A stretch of 64,000 bases of DNA from Lysobacteraceae bacterium. GTDB lineage: Bacteria; Pseudomonadota; Gammaproteobacteria; Nevskiales; Nevskiaceae. Position 1 is the stretch's first letter; every line of letters begins with the position of its first letter. Both the position numbers and the translations under genes were made by a program. The DNA is taken from NCBI GenBank assembly GCA_013823855.1, contig PNMW01000086.1, positions 62,001 through 126,000 on the forward strand, read 5' to 3'. Under the pieces are notes generated by a model. That model worked only from the letters and a program-made list of their open reading frames with translations, was not told where the DNA came from and searched no databases. Of the stretch, positions 17,563 to 27,619 are shown piece after piece.

Positions 17563-20331
17563 ATGACCCGACCGGCGCCCGCCGCCCTGCTCGAAGGCCT
17601 GATCGCCAGCAAGCTCGGCCCACCGGTCCGCGATCCCCGGGCGCTCTCGCATGGCGCGGTGATCGGCCGCGCCGTCGACGGCCTGCCGGACCGCCGGCTG
17701 ATCGCCATCGTCGCCCCGGCCGGCTCCGGCAAGTCGAACCTGATGACCGAGCTGCTCGGCGCCTTCAGCGAGCGCGGCCTCGCCGTCACCTGGCTCGGAC
17801 TCGATGCCGAGGAAAACGATCCGGCGACCTTCGCGCGCTACTTCATCAGCGCCGTGCAGGGCTTGAGTCCCGGTTTCGCCGACGACGAGCTAATCGCGCT
17901 CGGCGCCAACCCGGTGCGCGATTTCGATTCGCTGTTCGACCGCCTCGGCAGCCGGCTCGGCGGACTGGCGCTGCCCGCCGCGATCTTCATCGACGACTTC
18001 CAGCATCTGGTCGCCGCACCGATCCTGCGCTTCATCGAGCGCCTGCTGACCCACCTGCCGCAGCAGCTGTCGCTGGTCATCGCCAGCCGCCATCGCCTGC
18101 CGCTGCCGCTCGGCCGCCTGCTGGTCGCCGGGCAGCTGATCGAGGTCGGACAGGATGAGCTGAACTTCGATCGGCAGCAGACCGAGCAGTTCCTCCAGCG
18201 CTATCACCAGCTGGAACTGTCGGCGACCGACATCGACACGCTGCTGCACTCCACCGAGGGCTGGCCGACCGGCGTGCAGCTGGCGGCGCTGGCACTGCGC
18301 CGGCATCCGGGTGATGCGGCCGATCTGCTGAAGACCTTTTCCGGCCGCGATCGCGACCTGACCCGGTACCTGGTCGAAAGCGTGATCCGCGCCCAACCGG
18401 CCCAGGTCCGCGACTTCCTGCTGCGCAGCTCGCCGCTGCGGCGGATGAACGCCGCGCTCTGCGCCGCCACCACCGGCAACGCCGACAGCCACCGCATGCT
18501 CGACGACATCGGCCGTGCCAACCTGTTCCTGATCGCGCTCGACCGCGAAGGCCAGTGGCATCGCTACCACCATCTGTTCGCCGAATTCCTGCAGCACGAA
18601 TTCCGCAGCACCGATCCCGACGGCTATCGCGCCGCCTGCCGGCAGGCCGCCAGCTGGTGCGCCGCGCACGACCAGCCCGGCGAGGCGATCCGCTACGCCC
18701 TCGACGGCAGCCATTTCGAGCTGGCCGCCGAGCTGATCGCCGGCCACGCAATCCGCGCCTCGCTGTTTCGCGGCGACCACTACACGGTGCTCGACTGGCT
18801 GCGCGTGCTGCCTGCCGAGTTCCACGCCCAGCGCCCGGAGATCCTGCTCAGCCACGCCTGGGCCTCGGCGTTCTCGCGCGATACCGGGCGGGCGATGCAG
18901 TTGTCCCAGCAGGCCATCGACACCCTGTCCGGCCCGGCGCCGACACGCTGGAACCTCGACGAGGACGCGCGCGCCCGCTGGCTGCTCTGGGCGCAGACCG
19001 TGCAGGCGGCCACCAAGGCCTGCTCCGACGACATCGACGACTGCGTCGAGCGCGCCTCGGCGCTGCTGCCGAAGGTGCCGCCCGGCGAGCCGTTCCTGAT
19101 CGCCACGCTGTCGAACTGCCTGAGCTACGGCTACTTCGCGCGCCGCGACTTCGAGCGCAGCCATCAGCACGCCCTGGCCGCCCATGCGCACGGCCATCGC
19201 GCCGATTCGGCGTACCTGTCGGCCTGGGGCGATTTCCTGCACGGGCTGATCGACGTCGAGCGCGGCGAACTGCAGGCGGCCAGCCGGATCGGCCAGCACC
19301 TGCATCGCGATTCGCAAGGCCTCGGTCTCGGCCAGCGCAGCTATGTCGCCGGGCTGTCGGCCCTGCTCGATGCCGAGATCGCCGTGCAGCGCTGCGATCA
19401 CGACCAGGCGGCGCTGCACATCGACGCCAGCCGCGCGTTCAAGGAAATCTTCGGCCCGGTCGAGCCCCAGCTGGTGGCGCTGCGCTGCGAAGCCCGGCTG
19501 CAGGCACAGCGGCAGCGCATCGACCTGGCCGCGCAGCTGCTGCAGGAAGGCCAGGACTCGGCGCTGCGCGAGCAGCATCGCCGCCTGTATCTGGCGCTGG
19601 CGCTGGAAGAAGCCGCGCTGCAGCTGACCGCCGGCGACATCGCCGCCGCCGCCGCGATCACCCGGCGCACCCGGCTGCTCGACGTCGGCGACGATCTGCC
19701 GCGCGCCCAGCGCGACGCGTTGAAACTGATCGACGCCCGCTTCCGGCTCGCCTGCGGCGACACCCGGGCGGCGGTGCGTCTGCTGACCGGCCTGCAGCAG
19801 GCCCGTGGCGCCGAAGTCCGCGGCGGCTTCGCGCTGAGCGTGACCACCCATCGCGCGGTCGGCCTCTGGGAACTCGGCCAGCACCAGGAGGCGGCCCGGC
19901 AGCTGGACCGCGCGCTGAACGCCGCCGCCCGCGAATTCCACGCCTACCCGATGGCCGCCGCCGGCCGCGCGCTGCTGCCGATCCTCGACGCGATCGACAG
20001 CCGGCGCCGCGATGCCGCGACGCAGGACCTGCGGCTGCGGCTCGACCTGCAGGGCTGGCTACGCGCCCAGCTGCAGGGCGGCCATCGTCCGGAGCCTGCG
20101 GAGATCGCTGCGGAACGGCACGCGCCGACCGGTAGCGTCGAGGCGCTGACCAGCCGCGAAGTCGAACTGCTGCGCCTGCTGCATGCCGGCTTGAGCAACC
20201 AGACGCTCGCCGACACCCTGCTGGTCTCGGTGTCGACGATCAAATGGCATCTGCACAACGTCTACGAAAAGCTCGGCGTCGGCAGCCGCGGTGCCGCCGT
20301 CGCCACCGCGATCCGGCTGGGGCTGGTCTGA
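17563..20331 (+). CDS. MalT/AlkS-like LuxR-family ATP-dependent activator (LAL)
   Basis: A 922-aa regulator of the signal-transduction ATPase type. It has a Walker A motif (VAPAGSGKS, residues 50-58), a Walker B-like block IFIDDFQHL at 141-149, a long helical TPR-like middle region and a C-terminal LuxR HTH (ALTSREVELLRLLHAGLSNQ, then STIKWHLHNVYEKLGV). AlkS of Pseudomonas has this architecture and activates alkane genes on sensing alkanes. The gene is divergent from alkB-rubredoxin and converges on paaJ with 8 bp between stops. Assignment as the alkB activator is inference from position and family. Confidence 0.87.
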   Translation: MTRPAPAALLEGLIASKLGPPVRDPRALSHGAVIGRAVDGLPDRRLIAIVAPAGSGKSNLMTELLGAFSERGLAVTWLGLDAEENDPATFARYFISAVQGLSPGFADDELIALGANPVRDFDSLFDRLGSRLGGLALPAAIFIDDFQHLVAAPILRFIERLLTHLPQQLSLVIASRHRLPLPLGRLLVAGQLIEVGQDELNFDRQQTEQFLQRYHQLELSATDIDTLLHSTEGWPTGVQLAALALRRHPGDAADLLKTFSGRDRDLTRYLVESVIRAQPAQVRDFLLRSSPLRRMNAALCAATTGNADSHRMLDDIGRANLFLIALDREGQWHRYHHLFAEFLQHEFRSTDPDGYRAACRQAASWCAAHDQPGEAIRYALDGSHFELAAELIAGHAIRASLFRGDHYTVLDWLRVLPAEFHAQRPEILLSHAWASAFSRDTGRAMQLSQQAIDTLSGPAPTRWNLDEDARARWLLWAQTVQAATKACSDDIDDCVERASALLPKVPPGEPFLIATLSNCLSYGYFARRDFERSHQHALAAHAHGHRADSAYLSAWGDFLHGLIDVERGELQAASRIGQHLHRDSQGLGLGQRSYVAGLSALLDAEIAVQRCDHDQAALHIDASRAFKEIFGPVEPQLVALRCEARLQAQRQRIDLAAQLLQEGQDSALREQHRRLYLALALEEAALQLTAGDIAAAAAITRRTRLLDVGDDLPRAQRDALKLIDARFRLACGDTRAAVRLLTGLQQARGAEVRGGFALSVTTHRAVGLWELGQHQEAARQLDRALNAAAREFHAYPMAAAGRALLPILDAIDSRRRDAATQDLRLRLDLQGWLRAQLQGGHRPEPAEIAAERHAPTGSVEALTSREVELLRLLHAGLSNQTLADTLLVSVSTIKWHLHNVYEKLGVGSRGAAVATAIRLGLV

Positions 20332-20339
20332 GGGAAGGC

Positions 20340-21545
<1,206 letters not shown>

Positions 21546-21589
21546 GATGGAATCCGGGAAGCAGGTGACGAAACCGGGATGCGCCGGGC

Positions 21590-22924
21590 TCAGGCTGCCG
21601 CCGGCTCGCCTTTCGGCCGGCGGTCGACGACGCGCCGGGCCTTGCCGACCGAGCGCTCCAGCGTCGCGGGCTGGCCGAGGTGGACCCCGATCGAGATGCC
21701 GACATAGGTCTTGACCAGATGCTGCAGCTCCTTGGCCACCGCGCCGCGGTCGTGATCGCCGAGATGGCCGGCGTCCGGCGCCAGCTCGACATGCACGGCC
21801 ACCGAATCGAGATTGCCCTCGCGGCTGACCTCGATCAGGTAGTTCGGCGCCAGCTGCGGCAGGCGCAGCAGCAGTTCCTCGATCTGGGTCGGGAACAGGT
21901 TGACGCCGCGGATGATCAGCATGTCGTCGGATCTTCCGGTGATCTTGTCCATGCGCCGCATGCTGCGCGCGGTCGGCGGCAGCAGACGGGTCAGGTCACG
22001 GGTGCGGTAGCGGATGATCGGCAGCGCCTGCTTGGTCAGCGACGTGAACACCAGTTCGCCCGGCTCGCCATCGGCGACCGGCTCGCCGGTCAGCGGATCG
22101 ACGATCTCCGGATAGAAGTGGTCTTCCCAGATCACCGGGCCATCCTTGGATTCGATGCACTCGCTGGCCACCCCCGGCCCCATCACTTCCGACAACCCGT
22201 AGATGTCGACGGCGTCGATGTCGGCGCGGCTCTCGATCTCGCGGCGCATCGCATTGGTCCACGGCTCGGCGCCGAAGATGCCGGCGCGCAAGGACGAGGC
22301 CGCCGGATCGAGACCCTGGCGCTGGAACTCCTCGATCAGGTTCAGCATGTAGCTCGGCGTGACCATGATCAGGTCCGGCTTGAAGTCGTGGATCAGCTGG
22401 ACCTGCTTCTCGGTCTGGCCGCCGGACATCGGGATCACCGTGCAGCCGAGCTTCTCGGCGCCGTAGTGAGCGCCCATGCCGCCGGTGAACAGGCCGTAGC
22501 CGTAGGCGATATGGATGATGTCGCCGGGGCCGCCGCCGGCGGCGCGGATGCTGCGCGCGACGAGCCCGGCCCAGGTGTCGATGTCCTGCTTCGTGTAGCC
22601 GACCACCGTCGGCTTGCCGGTGGTGCCGCTGGAAGCGTGGATGCGCACCACCTGCTCGCGCGGCACCGCGAACAGGCCGAACGGGTAGTGATCGCGCAGC
22701 ACCGACTTGGTGGTGAACGGGAACTTCGCGAGATCGGAAAGCTGGCGCAGGTCATCCGGATGGACGCCGGCCGCGTCGAATCTCGCGCGGTAGTGGGCGA
22801 CGTTGGCGTAGGCGTGGTGCAGCGTGGCGCGCAGGCGTTCGAGCTGCAGGGCGGCGATCTCGTCGCGGCTGGCGCGCTCGATCGGATCGAGCGGCACCTG
22901 GCGGGGGCTGTGGCGCGGGGTCAT
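21590..22924 (-). CDS. paaK: Phenylacetate-CoA ligase
   Basis: A 444-aa adenylate-forming ligase that activates phenylacetate with ATP and CoA. It shows the AMP-binding loop HASSGTTGKPTVVGYT, YGLSEVMGPGVASEC, the YRTRDLTRLL hinge and the C-terminal block MDKITGRSDDMLIIRGVNLFPTQIEELL typical of PaaK. The ATG at 22924 gives the family length; the open frame continues upstream but is unrelated. It is 134 bp downstream of paaI, the widest gap in the operon apart from the leader, so an internal promoter is possible. Confidence 0.95.
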   Translation of the reverse strand: MTPRHSPRQVPLDPIERASRDEIAALQLERLRATLHHAYANVAHYRARFDAAGVHPDDLRQLSDLAKFPFTTKSVLRDHYPFGLFAVPREQVVRIHASSGTTGKPTVVGYTKQDIDTWAGLVARSIRAAGGGPGDIIHIAYGYGLFTGGMGAHYGAEKLGCTVIPMSGGQTEKQVQLIHDFKPDLIMVTPSYMLNLIEEFQRQGLDPAASSLRAGIFGAEPWTNAMRREIESRADIDAVDIYGLSEVMGPGVASECIESKDGPVIWEDHFYPEIVDPLTGEPVADGEPGELVFTSLTKQALPIIRYRTRDLTRLLPPTARSMRRMDKITGRSDDMLIIRGVNLFPTQIEELLLRLPQLAPNYLIEVSREGNLDSVAVHVELAPDAGHLGDHDRGAVAKELQHLVKTYVGISIGVHLGQPATLERSVGKARRVVDRRPKGEPAAA

Positions 22925-23058
22925 GGTCAGGCTCCTCCTCTTGTCGTGGGCGTCGCTGCCCGCATCGGGCGCGACGTTTCTCGTTCCAGCGTGCGGCGGC
23001 GGCAGCGGCGCTGCATGACCACCCGTGCGCGCCGCTGTGTAGCCCGTGCAGCGCCGCT

Positions 23059-23517
23059 TCAGGCCTGCCTGGTCGCGATCACCGAGCCACCGATCTTCAG
23101 CGACTTGCCACGGAACAGCGCCAGCACTTCGCCGGCCGCGTCGGTGACGGTGACGTCGTAAATGCCGCTCTTGCCGCTGCGCGCACGCTCGACGGCGGTG
23201 GCGGTCAGCCGGTCGCCCTCGTGGCCGGCGCGCAGGAATTCGATCGAGCAGCCGGCCGCCACCGCCGCTTCGTCGCGGCTGTTGCAGGCGAATGCGAACG
23301 CCGAATCGGCGAGCGCGAACAGGGTGCCGCCATGGCAGGTGCCGTAGCCGTTGAGCATGTCGCGGCGCACGGTCATGGTCATCGTCGCGCGACCGGGGCC
23401 GATGTCGGTGAGCACCGCGCACATCGCCTTCGAGGCTTCGTCGCGGGCGTACATGGCATCGGCGCTGGCACGCGCCACGGCAAGCGCGGTGGCGTCGTCG
23501 GTAAAGCGGTCGGTCAT
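23059..23517 (-). CDS. paaI: Phenylacetyl-CoA pathway hotdog thioesterase
   Basis: A 152-aa hotdog-fold thioesterase that releases CoA from dead-end ring-hydroxylated phenylacetyl-CoA intermediates. The HGGTLFALADSAFAFACNS block carries the catalytic Asp of PaaI, and YGTCHGG precedes it. It overlaps the upstream thioesterase gene by 4 nt (ATGA), showing tight coupling. Confidence 0.92.
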   Translation of the reverse strand: MTDRFTDDATALAVARASADAMYARDEASKAMCAVLTDIGPGRATMTMTVRRDMLNGYGTCHGGTLFALADSAFAFACNSRDEAAVAAGCSIEFLRAGHEGDRLTATAVERARSGKSGIYDVTVTDAAGEVLALFRGKSLKIGGSVIATRQA

Positions 23518-23981
23518 GGAATGGTCCTGGTGGCCTGGGCCTTGCGCTGGTCGCGGCGACGCTCGGCTTCCGCCCAGCGCCGACGTTCGTCGTCGCTTGC
23601 CAGGGTCAGCGGCGGCACGGCGGCCGGCTTCTTGTGATCGTCGAGCGCGACCATCGTGAAATAGCAGCTGTTGGTGTGGCGGCGCTCGCCGCTGCGCAGG
23701 TCTTCGGCCTCGACGCGGATGCCGACTTCCATCGAGCTGCGCCCGGTGTGGTTGATCGCCGCCTTGAAAGTGACCAGATCGCCGACGTGGATCGGCTCCT
23801 TGAAGAACATCTGGTCGACCGACAGCGTCACCACGTAGCGGCGGCTGTAGCGCGCCGCGCAGGCATAGGCCACGCCGTCGAGCAGCGACAGGATGCGGCC
23901 GCCATGGACATTGCCGCTGAAGTTGGCGCTGTCGGCGGTCATCAGCACGTTCATCACCAGCTGTTTCGTCGATTCGGTCAT
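23514..23981 (-). CDS. Second hotdog acyl-CoA thioesterase (YciA/BACH type)
   Basis: A 155-aa acyl-CoA thioesterase with NVHGGRILSLLDGVAYACA and VDQMFFKEPIHVGDLV, features of the acyl-CoA thioester hydrolase (YciA/BACH) group rather than of PaaI. It has a long charged C-terminal tail (DDERRRWAEAERRRDQRK). It overlaps both neighbours by 4 nt, so it is a true operon member. It is not part of the standard paa set and may recycle CoA from stalled intermediates. Confidence 0.85.
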   Translation of the reverse strand: MTESTKQLVMNVLMTADSANFSGNVHGGRILSLLDGVAYACAARYSRRYVVTLSVDQMFFKEPIHVGDLVTFKAAINHTGRSSMEVGIRVEAEDLRSGERRHTNSCYFTMVALDDHKKPAAVPPLTLASDDERRRWAEAERRRDQRKAQATRTIP

Positions 23982-25531
23982 GCGCAGGTTCCGGTTGCGG
24001 GTGGGGCAACCAGAACCGCATGCCGCAAACGTGCCGACGCGCGGTAGCGCGGCTCGCGGTAATGCGCCTGCAGATGGTCGAGGCCGGCGAGCACGCGAGC
24101 CAGCCCGATGCGCCGCGCCCATTCGACCGGGCCGATCGGATAGTTGACGCCGCCGCGCATCGCGACATCGACGGCGGCCTCGCTGCAGACTTGCTGGTGG
24201 ACGGCATCGAAGGCTTCGTTGGCCAGCATCGCCACGGTGCGGAACACGGCAAGGCCAGGCGAATCGGCGAGCACCGACACCGCGAGGCCGGCCGACTGCA
24301 GCATGCCGATCACCGCATCGCGGGCGGCATCGGAACAGTGCGCCGACACCGCGATCGCGGCCCGCTTCGCGGTCGCCGGGTCGAGCATCAGGTCGACGGT
24401 CACCACCGCCGGCAGGCCCAGCGCCTGCGCCAGCGCGGTGGCGCTGCGGCCATCGGTGGCGAATACCGCGGTGCGGTCGTCGATGGTCGCGATGCGGCCA
24501 TCGGCCACACTGCCCAGGGTCTGCAGCGGCTGGGCCGCCGAGGCATACATGCGCTTCGACCATGCCGCAGCGACCGGATGGCCGAGATTCAGCGCGATCC
24601 GCCACGGCCGCGGCTGCGCGCTGGCGCTCACCGGCTCGGCCTTCACCGCGCCGTCGCGGTAGTCGTAGAAGCCGCGCCCGCGCTTGCGGCCGAGATGGCC
24701 GGCCTGCACCAGTTCCAGCTGCACGAACGACGGCGCGAAGCGCGGATCGCCGTAGAAGGCGTCGAACACCGAGCGGGTCACCGCGTAGTTCACGTCATGG
24801 CCGATCAGGTCCATCAGCTCGCAGGGGCCCATCCGGAAGCCGCCGGCGTCGCGGATCACCGCGTCGAGCGTCGCCGCATCGCAGACCCCTTCCTGCAGCA
24901 GCCGCAGGCCTTCGGCGTAGAACGGCCGGGCGACGCGGTTGACGATGAAGCCGGGGGTGGAGCGTGCCAGCACCGGCGTCTTGCCCCAGGCGGCGCTGGT
25001 GGCGAACACGGTGTCGGCGACCGCCTTGTCGGTCGCCACCCCGGAAATCACTTCGACCAGCGGCATCAGCGGCGCCGGGTTGAAGAAATGCATGCCGACC
25101 AGCCGCTCCGGTCGCTTCAGCGCCGCGCCGATTGCGGTGATCGAGATCGACGAGGTATTGCTGGCCAGGATCGCGTCGTCCGCCAGCCGCTCTTCCAGCG
25201 CCGTGAACAGCGCCCGCTTGGCGTCGAGATCCTCGACGATCGCTTCGACGACCAGCGTGGCATCGCGCAGCGCATCGAGCGTGCCGGCGGCCTGCAGCGC
25301 GGCGGACGCGGCCGCGGCGCGCTCGGCGGGAAGCTTGCCCTTTGCCGCCAGCTTGCCGATCTGGGCCCGGATGCCGGCAATCGCCGCCTCCGCCGCCCCC
25401 GGGCGCAGGTCGTGCAGCCACACCGGATGGCCGGCGATGGCGGCGATCTGGGCGATGCCGGCACCCATCGCGCCGGCGCCGATCACCCCGATCACGGCGT
25501 TGCCGGACAGCGCGGCGCCGGCTCCGCTCAT
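23978..25531 (-). CDS. paaH: 3-hydroxyadipyl-CoA dehydrogenase
   Basis: A 517-aa NAD-dependent 3-hydroxyacyl-CoA dehydrogenase that oxidises 3-hydroxyadipyl-CoA to 3-oxoadipyl-CoA. It shows the NAD motif GVIGAGAMGAGIAQIAA, the SNTSSISIT block, HFFNPAPLMPLVEVI (catalytic His with later Glu) and two C-terminal 3HCDH domains, as in PaaH (about 475-510 aa). It overlaps the acyl-CoA dehydrogenase upstream and the thioesterase downstream by 4 nt each. Confidence 0.93.
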   Translation of the reverse strand: MSGAGAALSGNAVIGVIGAGAMGAGIAQIAAIAGHPVWLHDLRPGAAEAAIAGIRAQIGKLAAKGKLPAERAAAASAALQAAGTLDALRDATLVVEAIVEDLDAKRALFTALEERLADDAILASNTSSISITAIGAALKRPERLVGMHFFNPAPLMPLVEVISGVATDKAVADTVFATSAAWGKTPVLARSTPGFIVNRVARPFYAEGLRLLQEGVCDAATLDAVIRDAGGFRMGPCELMDLIGHDVNYAVTRSVFDAFYGDPRFAPSFVQLELVQAGHLGRKRGRGFYDYRDGAVKAEPVSASAQPRPWRIALNLGHPVAAAWSKRMYASAAQPLQTLGSVADGRIATIDDRTAVFATDGRSATALAQALGLPAVVTVDLMLDPATAKRAAIAVSAHCSDAARDAVIGMLQSAGLAVSVLADSPGLAVFRTVAMLANEAFDAVHQQVCSEAAVDVAMRGGVNYPIGPVEWARRIGLARVLAGLDHLQAHYREPRYRASARLRHAVLVAPPATGTCA

Positions 25532-26763
25532 GCCGCGCTCCCGGCGCGCAGCAGCTCGTGCAGCTGGCGGCGGCGCACGCCCATGTTGCCACCGTCGAAC
25601 AGCGGCAGCGCCAGCGCGTCCTGCAGCAGACCGGCGAGCGGCAGCGAATGGTCGTAGCTGTCGATGCCGACCACCCGCATCAGGTCGGTGATCACCCGGA
25701 CCGCCGTTTCCGAGCCGAAGATCTTCGAATGCAGCGACAGCTCCAGCGCGTCCGGGGCCTGGGCATCGACCGCCGCGCAGGCGCGCCAGCCGAGGCTGCG
25801 CGCGGCCTCGATCGCGGTCTTGGCGTCGGCCAGCGCATAGCCGACCGCCTGGTGCTCGATGATCGGCACGGCGCCGCCGCGGGTTTCGGTCCGGGCGAAC
25901 TGCAGCGCGAAATCCCAGGCCGCACGCATCACGCCGACCGCCATGATGCCGACCAGCGCCGCCGTGCCGGAGAAGCTGGCTTCGACCAGCGCCTTGCCGC
26001 CGCCGACACCGCCGACCACGTGGTCGGCCGGCACCCGCACGCCGTCGAAACGGAAGCGCGGCGTCAGGTGCGCGCGATGGCCGACCGTTTCCGGAATGCT
26101 TTCGGTGACCAGCGCCACGCCGGACTGCAGCGCCGAGCGCGGCACCAGCAACACGCTGAGCCGCTGCTCGGGCGGCGCGGCCGGGTCGGTGCAGCAGACG
26201 ACACAGAGCAGATCGGCTCCCCGGCCATCCCAGCCGGTGGCGCTCGACACCCACTGCTTGCTGCCGTGGATCACCCAGTGCTCGCCATCGCGGACCGCCG
26301 TGGTCCGGGTGCCGCCACCGGCGACCGCCGCCGCGAAGTTCGCGCTGCCGCCCGGCTCGCTGTTGGCCAGCGCCGCCAGCGGTGCACCATCGCGGGCGAG
26401 GAACGGCGTGATCCAGCGCTGCTGCTGCGCCGGCGTGCCGGCGATGAACAGCGGCATCAGGCCGAGCAGGTTGGCGAACAGGGTCAGCGAGACATTGACG
26501 TCGACGGCGTGGAACTCCTCGGCGACGATCGCCATGTCGATGACCCCGCTGCCACCGCCGCCGAACGGCTGCGGAATCAGCCGCTGCAGGAAGCCGGCCC
26601 GGATCGCCGCCTCGTAGACCGGCCGGGTCGCGGCGAAGCGCGCTTCCGGCGTCGCCAGGTGCAGGCTGCTGGCGGCAACGGTGCTCAGGTGCTCGCGCGC
26701 GAAGGCGCGTGCCTGCGCCTTCAGGGCCCGTTGTTCGTCGCTGAAACGGAGATCGAAGGCCAT
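25528..26763 (-). CDS. Acyl-CoA dehydrogenase embedded in paa operon
   Basis: A 411-aa FAD-dependent acyl-CoA dehydrogenase: N-terminal helical domain (LRFSDEQRALKAQARAFARE), the middle domain NSEPGGSANFA and GSKQWVSSATG, and a C-terminal helical domain. The position that holds the catalytic Glu in most family members (EIYEGT) reads PLFDGG, so the base may be Asp. It lies 5 bp after paaG and overlaps paaH by 4 nt. It is not one of the classical paa genes. It may oxidise a saturated CoA side product, or phenylalkanoyl-CoAs that feed into phenylacetyl-CoA. Confidence 0.85.
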   Translation of the reverse strand: MAFDLRFSDEQRALKAQARAFAREHLSTVAASSLHLATPEARFAATRPVYEAAIRAGFLQRLIPQPFGGGGSGVIDMAIVAEEFHAVDVNVSLTLFANLLGLMPLFIAGTPAQQQRWITPFLARDGAPLAALANSEPGGSANFAAAVAGGGTRTTAVRDGEHWVIHGSKQWVSSATGWDGRGADLLCVVCCTDPAAPPEQRLSVLLVPRSALQSGVALVTESIPETVGHRAHLTPRFRFDGVRVPADHVVGGVGGGKALVEASFSGTAALVGIMAVGVMRAAWDFALQFARTETRGGAVPIIEHQAVGYALADAKTAIEAARSLGWRACAAVDAQAPDALELSLHSKIFGSETAVRVITDLMRVVGIDSYDHSLPLAGLLQDALALPLFDGGNMGVRRRQLHELLRAGSAA

Positions 26764-26768
26764 GGCGA

Positions 26769-27560
26769 TCAGTGTCCGGTAAAGCGGGCTGTGCGCTTTT
26801 CGAGGAAGGCGGCGACGCCCTCCTGGTAGTCGGCGCTGAAGCCGCATTCGCGCATCGCCTGCGCTTCGCGTTCGAGCGCCTCTTCCAGGGTCAGCGAGCC
26901 GCTGCCGAGGATCAGCTCCTTGGTCTTCGCGAGGCCGAAGGTCGGTGCGCTCGACAGATGCACGAGCAGGGCCTCGATCTCGGCCTTGAACGCCTCGTCG
27001 TCGACCGCTTTCCAGATCAGCCCCCAGTCCTGCGCCTGGGTGGCGGTCAGCTTGTCGCCGAGCATCGCCAGCCCCATCGCCCGCGCCGTGCCGAGCAGGC
27101 GCGGCAGCGCCCAGGTGCCGCCGGTGTCGGGAATCAGGCCGAGCTTGCAGAACGGCTGGATGAAGCTGGCCGACCGGGTGGCGACGACGATGTCGCCGGC
27201 CAGCGCGACATTGGCGCCGGCCCCGGCGGCAACGCCATTGACCGCGACCACCACCGGCAGCGGCAGCGTGCGCAGGCTCATCACCAGCGGCGCCCACCAA
27301 GTGCGCACGGTGTCGCCGAGATCGACCGCCGCGCCACCTGGCGCCACCGCGCGGTCGGACAGATCCTGCCCGGCGCAGAAGCCGCGGCCGGCGCCGGTCA
27401 GCAGCAGCACGCGCACGCCCGGATCGGCCTTGACGGTCCCGATCGCCTCGCGCAGCTCGCGGTGCATCGCTACCGTGAAGCTGTTCAGGCGATCGGGGCG
27501 ATTCAGGGTGATCCGGGCGATGCCGGCGTCGATGCTGAACAGGATGTTCTCGAAGCTCAT
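26769..27560 (-). CDS. paaG: 1,2-epoxyphenylacetyl-CoA isomerase
   Basis: A 263-aa crotonase-fold enzyme that isomerises ring-1,2-epoxyphenylacetyl-CoA to oxepin-CoA and shifts double bonds later in the pathway. The PaaG hallmark catalytic Asp in LGLIPDTGGTWALPRLLG is present, with the oxyanion loops GRGFCAGQDLSDR and GVAAGAGANVALAGDIV. GGACAA-type Shine-Dalgarno bases precede the ATG. It is 59 bp after paaZ. Confidence 0.94.
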   Translation of the reverse strand: MSFENILFSIDAGIARITLNRPDRLNSFTVAMHRELREAIGTVKADPGVRVLLLTGAGRGFCAGQDLSDRAVAPGGAAVDLGDTVRTWWAPLVMSLRTLPLPVVVAVNGVAAGAGANVALAGDIVVATRSASFIQPFCKLGLIPDTGGTWALPRLLGTARAMGLAMLGDKLTATQAQDWGLIWKAVDDEAFKAEIEALLVHLSSAPTFGLAKTKELILGSGSLTLEEALEREAQAMRECGFSADYQEGVAAFLEKRTARFTGH

Positions 27561-27619
27561 GCGCGTTGTCCTCCGCTGGTTGTCGTCGTCAGGGCGTCCG
27601 GTCAGGCCGCGACGCCCCG

